Positions 1-8,198 of a stretch of 64,000 nt of DNA are shown one piece after another (the first letter of the stretch is position 1; every line of letters begins with the position of its first letter). A program made the position numbers and the translations under genes. This DNA is from Schistocerca nitens (Eukaryota; Arthropoda; Insecta; Orthoptera; Acrididae): NCBI RefSeq assembly GCF_023898315.1, contig NC_064616.1, positions 544,661,602 through 544,725,601 on the forward strand. Reading direction: 5' to 3'. Below the pieces are notes generated by a model that was not told the DNA's origin, made no database searches, and saw only the letters and a list, made by a program, of their open reading frames with translations.

Positions 1-700
1 CCTTACAAAACATTATTCGGAATGAAACCTAGAGTTGGACTATCCACTCCCTCGTAGCCTCATATTCAGGATGAAGATGACCAAAATATACAATCGAAGG
101 TGTCAGCAATACTGTACAGTACGCAGACAGTTATGATTATAACATCGTAAAAATTGACACAAACGTCATTCAAAATGCTAGAAAAATTGCGACAGAAAAT
201 GTAATAAAACAAGCTAAAAGAATGAAAGCTTCCCCTGACAATTCCTATCCACCAGCTGACATTGGAAAGAACGTAACCATACCTATCCCAGATGTAGATA
301 AAGCCATAGGTGACCGTCGAAACATAATTGGAGTAATACTTCAAAAGACTGATGAGAGCCTCTACAAAGTTGGCACCACACATGGCGTACTTCAAAAACA
401 TTTCAGGTATAATTTTATTAAAATTTCCCATTACTTTTTCTAATAAAACATTAAAATATATTTGCTTTAAGTTCTTTTTTATTTTTATAGACCTGATTTC
501 GACGTCTTCATTCTGAAGTTTTTTGATATGGGAGATATTAACCAGAATATTGAAATATCTTTATGAACTACAGCCACAAAACATTCTGTTGGATCAAGGC
601 AAGGCTTCGTGAAATGCAGTTGCATGAAAATCTCTACAACTAAAAAATTATTTAGTTTACTTAGAAAAGCGTATAGAAGATACAAACTAGGTGAAATTAG
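1..700 (+). pseudogene. KRBA2/Ginger-like integrase C-terminal remnant, spliced
   Basis: The opening bases read in frame as PYKTLFGMKPRVGLSTPS, then a stop at 55-57. After a frame change the text resumes near 114 and includes NVTIPIPDVDKAIGDRRNI and LYKVGTTHGVLQKHF. This order is typical of the integrase C-terminal part of KRBA2/SCAND3-like proteins and Ginger-type transposons. The frame breaks at an AG/GT site at 406/407 and continues after an acceptor at 490 with EISL-stop-TTATKHSVGSRQGFVKC, matching the family's downstream Cys-rich tail. Stops at 55-57 and 564-566 and the early frame change make it a pseudogene. The 5' part lies outside the window. Family assignment is from remembered motifs. 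Confidence 0.7.
407..490 (+). other. Intron retained in the KRBA2-like remnant
   Basis: An 84-bp AT-rich interval starts with GTATAA and ends with a T-rich tract and ATAG. Removing it joins the two halves of the KRBA2-like protein in frame (AG + A = Arg), so this is a real former intron rather than a deletion boundary. Confidence 0.6.
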
Positions 701-838
701 TTCAGACTAGGACGAAAAAGTTTATCCTAAAGCATGTAAATTCTACGTGGGATAAACCGATTCGACCTAGGCTAAACTGTTTCATCCTATCGGTAACAGG
801 ATGAACGACTTTGACTTAGCCGAAACTAGTTCATCCTA
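689..838. repeat. Three imperfect ~42-bp repeats ending in TCATCCTA-like motifs
   Basis: Similar blocks lie at about 689-730, 749-789 and 798-838. Each has an RGGATRAAC-like or GGTGAAATT-like start, a central GACTAGG/CGACCTAGGC core and an end close to GTTTATCCTA or GTTCATCCTA. The blocks are partly palindromic. Being directly behind the integrase remnant, they may be the decayed terminus of that transposon (inference). Confidence 0.45.
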
Positions 839-1095
839 AAATCGGGTTTGGCCAGTAACATATGCATTCAAATGTCGTAAACTAAAAATACATCAACCGT
901 ATACTTTCAAGGAACTTATTCGTATCATTATTATGTTAGATTGGGAAAAGCAATGCAATATGTCTATAGTTTAAAAGATAACTTGGTTAATATACGTGTC
1001 ATTCCATTTTTGCTTCTGCTCACACACTCAGCGGTTAAATGTCAATCGGATCCTGACTAATCAGCCTAAATAAGAGTAAATTTATAGATCCTACA
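839..1095. other. No recognisable feature
   Basis: AT-rich sequence with no open frame, tRNA-like motif or repeat that I can identify. Confidence 0.5.
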
Positions 1096-1996
1096 TTAAC
1101 CCTTCGGTGGGCGCGTTTGCTACAGATAGCCGCAAGATTTAGTTTTGTATTAGTATTGCAGATAGCGCTACAATTACGTCAACGTCCAGATACAGATTTG
1201 TTGTTCTCAACGGATGTCGCCACATTTGCGCGATTCATGCTTTCAGCAGTTTATTCGCTAATCTTGTTTGAAACGTGAGTGTAGCGTTTGCGGTGTGCTT
1301 GCCGCTAGGCGTCTTGTGATGTAAGTATTTGCTATAGTTGTGTTTTTCTTTCGCCTCAAGGCAATCTTTCTTTTATATTAGTATATAATAAATATTCGAA
1401 TCGAATCACATTTCCCATATACAATTTTTATAACTTTTTACAGTCTTGGATATTGATTTGCTACGATATATAACTTTTACAAAAACATGTGTATCATTAG
1501 ATCTCATAAAAGCGTGGAAATGAAGAAAAAGAAGGCATTTGACAGGCACTGTCTAATTGTGCGTCCTTAAGACTGTGAGAAAGTCTGCGAGAACAGTCAG
1601 AAGAAGAATTACAAGAACTGTCAGATTCGTGTGAATCTGAGTCCGAAGAAGACGTTATTGAAGAAGAAAACCACAGCCGTGACTCCGAACAATCAACAGA
1701 GGAAACAGATGTCCACCTGGTTGAAGGGGGAGACAACAAACGGAGGATTACCGATTTTACGTAGGAAAAGAAGAAACTATTTGCATAAGTTAACCGTTTC
1801 CTTCATCTTTTAAAACCAAGGCCAAGAACATCGTAAAAGTTTTATCAGGTTCAAAAGAAAGTGCTGAAATTACGGAAAACGAAATTGATGGGATGATTAT
1901 TTTGCCTTAGTTTAGAAATATAAAACTAATTGCGGTGCACAAGCCGCAGCGCTCCCACTCATGGAAGTATGAAAGGCGTGCCCACCGAAGGGGTAA
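1096..1996 (+). mobile_element. Internally deleted piggyBac-like element
   Basis: TTAA at 1096-1099 is followed by the terminal inverted repeat CCCTTCGGTGGGC. Its reverse complement ends at 1992 and is followed by GTAA, a one-base decay of the second TTAA. TTAA duplication plus CCCTT termini is the piggyBac signature. The element is about 0.9 kb, against over 2 kb for autonomous relatives, and keeps only the N-terminal end of the transposase. Catalytic DDD domain and C-terminal Cys-rich domain are missing, so it could move only with help from another copy. Confidence 0.8.
1590..1905 (+). pseudogene. piggyBac transposase N-terminal fragment
   Basis: The text reads as an acidic N-terminus (SDSCESESEEDVIEEENHSR), then after a frameshift near 1760 FYVGKEETI and KTKAKNIVKVLSGSKESA. 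This matches the piggyBac order of an acidic Ser/Glu region, a Y-G-K-x-x-x-x-W-like block and the R-x-x-x-N-I-V segment before the catalytic core. The frameshift, an in-frame TAA and the absence of the core show it is dead. The sequence then runs directly into the right terminus. Confidence 0.65.
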
Positions 1997-2569
1997 TATA
2001 GTACATTTTCAATTATGTTTACAATTAAAACTATTCAGAATAGCACCCAACCTCAAAAGCTGGTAATGATGTCTACATTTTTCGAGACAAGTCAAATGTG
2101 TATCAGGCTGATAGAGAAACTACAGAGCTATCCTTACATGTCATCATGTTCTCACCACCAGCGCCAGAAATGAGAATGCTAACGGTGTTTTATTCTCATG
2201 CGAACTGTCTCCTGGTACTAACACATATAGGTACCAAGTTTGATTGGCATTGCTAGAGGTGTTCCAGAATTATGCGCTACAAGACACACACTTATTTAAA
2301 ATTAAAATTGTGGATGTATACTTTATTAGCCGTTTTACTGCAAAGGGAAACTAAAGAAGTATTAGTATGGTTTACTGATGACTGATTTCGCTCTTTACCT
2401 TGCGAAGTCTTGGTCACACTTCACGTTCAAAAACCCTGTGGAATTTTTTTTCAAATATTATTCAGTTGTGGGTTAAGTTGCGTCGTAGATTGTTATGTAA
2501 ATTATAAAATTAACAATTTGCACGGCTTTAGGTTTGTACAACCTACCATGGGTGCTTCAGTATTTCTTC

Positions 2570-3345
2570 GACCAGGGTGGCATTTATTGGAGCATATGAA
2601 ATGAAATCCTCATAACTTCTGAACGGTTTGCATTAGGACGTTCAATCTTCACAGCTGACCGCGGGGCATAATGGGAATTAGTATGTGCATGTCTAAGGTT
2701 TAGTTTAAGAACGAAGCACACTTTCATTTGGATGTCTTCGTCAATAAGCAAACTTGGCGCATTTGGGGGCCTGAGAATCCGCATTTCGCAATAGAGAGGT
2801 CTCTTCACCATCAGTGGATGACTGTGTGGTGTGCAGTGTCCAGTCATGGAATAATCGGTGCGTTATTACTTGATGGCACGGTGATTAACAAACGGTACAT
2901 GAAGGTTATGGGAGATGATTTCGTCCCCCTTATGCAAAGTGACTCTGATTTTTTCAAGGTGTGGTTCATGAAAGACTGAGCTCGACCCCATCGAAGCAGG
3001 AGAGTGTTTGATGTCCTGGAGGAGCACTTTGGGGACAGCATACTGGCTCTGGCGTACACAGAGTCCATTGTCATGAGCCTCAGTTTTCAGCCATGTTCTC
3101 CGGATCTTAACACATGCGACTCCTTTTTGTTGGGCTATATTAAAGACAAGGTGTTCAGCAATAACACCAAAACCATTGCTGAGCTGAAAAGAGTCATACA
3201 GGAGGTCATCGACAGCATCTACGTTCCGACACGTCAGCGGATCTTGCAGAATTTCGCTATTCGTCTGCACCACATCATTGCCAATGATGGTAGGCATATC
3301 GGACATGTCATAACCTAAATCTGATTATATTTAGTAACGTCTACA
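2570..3345 (+). mobile_element. Mariner-type transposon remnant
   Basis: Encloses a transposase pseudogene with about 130 bp of leader containing text typical of this insect family (CATAACTTCTGAACGG). No intact terminal inverted repeats are recognisable, so limits are approximate. Confidence 0.6.
2707..3318 (+). pseudogene. Mariner/IS630-Tc1 transposase, C-terminal two-thirds
   Basis: One frame gives EAHFHLDVFVNKQTWRIWG, then RSLHHQWMTVWCAVSSHGI, then after a TGA at 2977-2979 ARPHRSRRVFDVLEEHFG, and SPDLNTCDSFLLGYIKDKVF near the end. These are the D(x)EAHF, DGARPHR and SPDLNPxDxFLWG blocks of the IS630-Tc1-mariner DDE/D fold. Both sides of the stop share the frame, so the only break here is a GGA-to-TGA type change next to the second catalytic Asp. 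The N-terminal DNA-binding part is missing. Clade within mariner is not assigned. Confidence 0.8.
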
Positions 3346-4217
3346 TATTGATTAAAGTGTGTGCACACCGTTCTTAGTAACTAATTTATGTTTCTTTTCA
3401 TTTAGTTCAATAACTGTCAGCCTATACTGCTACGTTTCGCAAGTTTCCACATAACGGAATCTGGTTGAACATTTTTCTTCTTGAAGGGGCTTAAACGCAT
3501 TACAGAACTGGCTTCAGGATGCAGGAACTTTATGTCTTTCACTACTGTGCCAAACAAGTTAGATGCTTTAATTTGATTTAGAAATACCACCAACACTGAC
3601 AAATACAGCCAGTCGGGTACTACCAACTTATTTGCAACTGCTGTCAATCCGTATATGTGGCTCAAACATGCAGCAATTTCAGAACCAGTTATACAGAACA
3701 TCTCAAAGCACTGAAAAGCAATAGCTCACACTCAACTTTCGCAGACCATGTGATAGTACACAATCAGTACCTAACAAACATTGAAATTGTCTAACACATC
3801 CTGAAACTACTGGCAGCTTATACTAAAAATTAATTATAGAAGAAAACTATCACATCCAGAAGTCAGTAGTCCAAGAAAGTACTAAAGGACTATACATTAC
3901 TGTGCAATGTGGCGGGACATTTAGAGATGCACAATGATGCTGGCGGAAAATTTAAAAATAAAAGATAGTAGCCGTAAGAAATTTAAAATTTTTAGCATCC
4001 ATTAAAATGAAGTAGCCAACAAACAGACAATCATTGTGTAGTCGCAAAGTTCAACATTATATGAATATTATTTTTGGCTTCATATCAAAGAGATTTTGGA
4101 ATACAACGGTAATTCAATACCACAAGAATTATATCAGTTTCACCTGAATAGTATACATTCGCGGAATGGTCAAAAGTATCTAAATGAACAGAATTTTTTG
4201 TAAAAATGGTATTAGCC
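3346..4217. other. No recognisable feature
   Basis: No open frame with family motifs on either strand, and no tRNA-like or inverted-repeat structure seen. Confidence 0.5.
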
Positions 4218-4218
4218 C

Positions 4219-4220
4219 AT

Positions 4221-4253
<33 letters not shown>
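4219..4253. repeat. (AC)n microsatellite
   Basis: Uninterrupted CA dinucleotides, about 17 units. Confidence 0.95.
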
Positions 4254-4254
<1 letters not shown>

Positions 4255-4286
4255 CCATGTTGCATAACATTTCACCTCAGAATTCC

Positions 4287-4287
4287 T

Positions 4288-4339
<52 letters not shown>

Positions 4340-4352
4340 TCCCTCTCTCTCG
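4287..4352. repeat. (CT)n microsatellite
   Basis: CT dinucleotides with a few G and CCCT interruptions, lying 35 bp after the CA tract. Confidence 0.95.
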
Positions 4353-4353
4353 T

Positions 4354-5083
4354 TCTCTGTCTCTTCCGTTCTACACTTCACTAACTTATGTCAAATATTG
4401 TACTACTTTGTCAGTAAATTTCACCTCACAAGGGGACACACACCAGCATAAATCACGCAAAAGTGTTAAGTAAAAAAATATTTATGTCAGAGACCATACT
4501 GCCTTTTTTGTAAATTTCGTCCCTGTCATGTCAGCTACAGTATTACAGCCAATCAAACTAACAAAGATGCAGTCTGAATTACTTTTCAACAATGGTGAAC
4601 TACTGGAAGAGTGCTGGTATTGCTTAACTAACAACTGACGCCTAAAAATGACGGCGGCCCCTTAAAGTAAGTGTCACAATACCTAATGTTATTGGCCCTT
4701 CGATCTTAGCCATACTTGAAGCTATTTTACACGTGGTACAAAGAACACACTATAATCACCCGGCATTTTCAGTAATGGAGCACCTCAGTAGCAGCATTTC
4801 GGGAAGGAGGGGTGAGGAAAAGATAATACATCGTCTTCTACTGAAGAAAAACGTAACTGACGTTATTGCCTCACTAAAATAATTTTTTTAACTGGTTTTA
4901 TATACCTGTACTTATGTACCACTGGGGTTCTATCCACCAGCATTACAGTTTATGACCCTTTAGCAAATCAATCCACACCAAATGTGATACATTTAGAAAA
5001 GATAGTTTAATCATCATAGACTTGAACATTAGGTTTTCACAATATGCAAGAGGAATTTCACAAAACGTGAAATAGGAAATACA
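4354..5083. other. No recognisable gene
   Basis: AT-rich sequence. TATAATCACCCGG near 4751 resembles the reverse complement of the terminus of the mariner-type element that starts at 5086, and could be the edge of another decayed copy (weak). Confidence 0.4.
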
Positions 5084-6243
5084 TACCGGATGATTATAAT
5101 TGAACTTTTCCTATTTAACACACTAAAACAAGGGAACTAATTTACGTAAGTTTACCAAACTTGATAGCATTAATGTCCAGGGTATGGGGTGCATGATTTC
5201 CATGCGTCCCAGCACTGTCGTCGAGTTCCAACTATGGTCACCAGGTGCCGTTATCAGTCAACGTGATTCATAGTTGCACACACCTGACCAGTCGCACTGC
5301 ATTTGTTGACGTGTCAACATGCGCTTGAACAAAAAGAGCAGGGACTTATTGGTGAAGCCATATTATCAAAACAACAGTAGTACACCAGCTGCATTTTGAG
5401 AAAATCGCCGGCAGAAAGGATTACGGAAGGGTCCTCTTTCACCACCTGATGTGCGGAGCGTAATGAAGTTAGTATCAACTACAAAACTGGGCGTCGCTCC
5501 TGGAAGAGACCGACAACCGATTGCGCCACAGGTTAATGATGTAATAGCTGTTGCAATGGCAGGCAACGCTGCGGACAATTCCCACACGTTAGGCAGTGCG
5601 CGTGCTGTGTCACGACAGTTGAACATCACGGGGTCCAATGTACAGAAAGTGCTTCGACCAATTCTCAAATGGTATCCGTACAAGATCCTTATCGTACAGC
5701 GGATTGCACCACACCACGCACAACGACGTGTTGACTTCGCTCTCCTCTTTCTGGCAAGGATTGAAATTAACAAGGGCTGGCCCTGGACCATCCATTGCAC
5801 AGACGAAGCTCATTTTTCTCTGACGGGTGAGGCGAACACACAGAATTGCCGATTGCGGGGATCTTCACCTCCAGTCAAAGTTCCTCTGTATGATGAACTT
5901 GTCACCGTATGGTGTGACTTCACGGCTACGCTCATTATTCGTCAGTTAATTTTTGTTAAGGTTGGCACTCAAGACCAATGACATGCAATGTTACTGGCCA
6001 GCGTTACTGCTATAAACTTCGCCAGCATGTCATACCCACCCTAAAGGAGAGAGAAGCATAGAACTCAACAGTTTTAATGCAAGATGGGGCCCCACCACTC
6101 GTGAAGTTCACCTGCTTCGAAACATATTTGAAAACGATCGAATTATCAGCCGATCGTTTCCAAATGCTTGGCCGCCACAATTACCTGATCACACTTCCTG
6201 TGGTTTTTGATTGTGGGGCTACCTGAGTGACAGGGTGTACCAG
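5084..6243 (+). mobile_element. Mariner-type transposon, right end lost
   Basis: A TA (5084-5085) is followed by CCGGATGATTATAATTGAAC, the kind of terminal sequence found on this insect family, then a leader of about 230 bp and the transposase frame. The element stops inside the RVYQ motif at about 6242, where an antisense non-LTR 3' end begins. No matching right terminus is seen. Confidence 0.65.
5319..6242 (+). pseudogene. Mariner-type transposase pseudogene
   Basis: ATG at 5319 opens a frame that runs to 5981 with a single stop (TGA 5397-5399). N-terminal YYQNNSSTPAAF and QKGLRKGPLSPPDVRSV are the helix-turn-helix region. CTDEAHFSLTG carries the first catalytic Asp and VTVWCDF follows. 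After frameshifts near 5975 and 6090 come MQDGAPP (second Asp) and PDHTSCGF-stop-LWGYLSDRVYQ, where family members have D-F-W. The expected third Asp is therefore Gly and the next codon region has a stop. The copy is inactive. Confidence 0.8.
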
Positions 6244-7200
6244 TGGATGATTGGTTGGTTTAAAATTTGGGTGGGGGGGGGGTGGAGGGACCAAACTGCT
6301 AGGTTATCGGTCCCTTGTTCCAAATAAAACAATGCCACAAGGGTGAGAATAAAACAAGCGAGATTGTCAACACAAAACGGAGAGAAAGGAGAAACCACAA
6401 GAACAACAGAAGGGCAACAAACATTTAAATGGACTAAATGGGAGAAGAAAATCACAGAAACGCTAGAATCAGGTAAAAGAGATGAAAACGACAAAACAGA
6501 TTACCATGGCTGGCTGAACATAAGATTAAAAAGGAGAAGCCAGCCACTCTGCAACACATTAAAACCTCCACCCTAAAAGCACTAGGGCAGGAGGATACAG
6601 GGGGACAAAGGGCATGAGCTAAAACTTAGATCAAATGATAAAACCCTCCCTCAAAAATGAAACGTAAAATGAATCACCCGATTAGGTGTTTTCAGGTAAA
6701 ATTAGCGGCAACGAGACCGGTAACCGCAGGTTTCGTCGCAGGGTAGTCAAAGTGGAACAGGGCAACAGAATATGGGACACTGTCAAGCGGCGCTGCATTG
6801 ACACTGAGGCTGATCTTCACAGCGCAGAAGGTTGCCGTGGGTCGCCCAAGCGTGGCCAATGTGGAGCCGGCAGAGAACCACAGAGTCCCTGCAAGAGGCC
6901 TGCATGGAGGACTGCCACACACCCGTAGTCTCCTTAATGGCACGCAGTTTGTTGTGCATACTGTAAGGTAATGGGCGAGTTGTGGCGCCCTGAAAATATT
7001 CTAAGTTTGGAGTTGGCGTGGCCGCGCGGGAGCCTCTCGGCGGAGGGGTAGCCCCAGCGCGTGGTCCAGGCCATCCACATGGCTGGGAATTCCATGTTGA
7101 CGCTTTGATGAGGACTGTGCTTTGTGTCGATGCAGGAGATGTGCACGTTGGGATTGCCAAATACGGCGGACTTTTTGAAACCATAATGGCAAACGTTACA
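6244..7200 (-). mobile_element. Jockey-like non-LTR retrotransposon, 3' part
   Basis: Reading the minus strand, HNKLRAIKETTGVWQSSMQ and VVLCRLHIGHAWATHGNLL lead to CEDQPQCQCSAA between about 6785 and 6960. This is the I/jockey-group ORF2 C-terminus, with an RIGHTRLTH-like block before a C-x2-C/H-type zinc-binding motif. About 500 bp of 3' sequence follow and end near 6245 in a T-G-rich tail. It is 5' truncated, as usual for target-primed insertion, and interrupts the mariner-type pseudogene at 6242. The stretch 6970-7200 upstream of the conserved block is not clearly assignable. Confidence 0.65.
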
Positions 7201-7235
7201 CACCTCATGTAGATATTAGTATCCAGAGGGATCAT

Positions 7236-7712
7236 GATATCTTAAAAAGAAACATGAACATTACCATTACTTGCATGACAATTCTGATGGTGTAATCAGA
7301 TTTTCAATATCTTTATTTGTTTAAAGTTTCGTATATGACTGTAAATTGTACAAGTATCACGTAGCAACGAATTTCCAAAATCTAAACGGTTCATTCAATT
7401 TTCTCGATCGACGTGTCTTTAGAAAGGAATTACTGTAAACCTAAAGTGGTATGAATTACAGGTTGTAACTTGAATAGTTTGAGAGTTATTAAAGATCAAA
7501 TTGGCCCATTATTATTAATCACGTCAGGCCATAAGTACTCCATAGCTACAAGAAAAAACGGTAGCAGCATGCTTGTAAATATATTTATTCGTGTATGTCC
7601 TTGTTTATATCCGATATATACTATTCATGAACAAATTGGTTAAATATTTATTGTGTATTAGAAAGGAAAGAGACATTAGGCTACTGGCCTACCTATTGTT
7701 TCTATTCCTTTC
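7236..7712. other. No recognisable feature
   Basis: AT-rich; no motifs recognised on either strand. Confidence 0.5.
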
Positions 7713-7757
7713 CAAATGTTCATATGTGTGTGAAATGTTATGGGACTTAACTGCTAT
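7713..7757 (-). repeat. SINE 3'-end fragment
   Basis: The text TGTGTGAAATGTTATGGGACT matches, on the minus strand, the end of the SINE family seen more fully at 24365-24720 (TCCTATAAGATTTCACACAC). Only about 45 bp remain. Confidence 0.4.
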
Positions 7758-7839
7758 CTATTCCTTTGATAAATGTTTATTTGATTTGTTTATGTATTTA
7801 ATAATGTTTGTTACAGCGTGTTTATGATCCAGCAGTAGG

Positions 7840-8174
7840 AATATTTATTTAATTTCAAGTTATTTAAATGTAAATGCAGTATTTCGCATCTGTTTTAATA
7901 TGTATTTGACTGTGCGTTGGCTTGAAGACATGGCGAGAGAACTCTAGCCAATCACAGTGCTCGTTAATGGAGAGACTGTATGGAAGAGAGGGAGGCGCAT
8001 AGAATGCTAGACAGGAGAGAGAGTGCTGGACGGGAGGCAGCGACGGGCGGTCTGGGGAAAGACTTGGAGAGTGGAGCAGTTTGCGCGTGGTCACGAGAGA
8101 TAGAAGTATTTCGTATCGTCGACGTGTGCACTTGTGAGATTTCCGTGGCTCCTGCAGTGAAGACGTAGTATGCG
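7840..8174 (+). mobile_element. Probable Gypsy-type LTR or leader, upstream half
   Basis: Before the RTE inserted, 8174 was joined to 11481, where a primer-binding site follows 485 bp later. This stretch therefore lies where a 5' LTR would be. It carries a CCAAT box (CTAGCCAATCACAG near 7946) and a G-rich leader-like tract. The LTR start is not fixed, because no second LTR is present. Confidence 0.4.
8165..8174. repeat. Target-site duplication of the RTE, copy 1
   Basis: GTAGTATGCG here is repeated exactly at 11471-11480, flanking the RTE element. Confidence 0.9.
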
Positions 8175-8198
8175 TTGTTGTTGTTGTTGTTGTGGTCT

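Noticed and set aside
4206-4473. Ser/Leu-rich and Thr/His-rich frames
   Set aside because: Translations of the (AC)n and (CT)n microsatellites.
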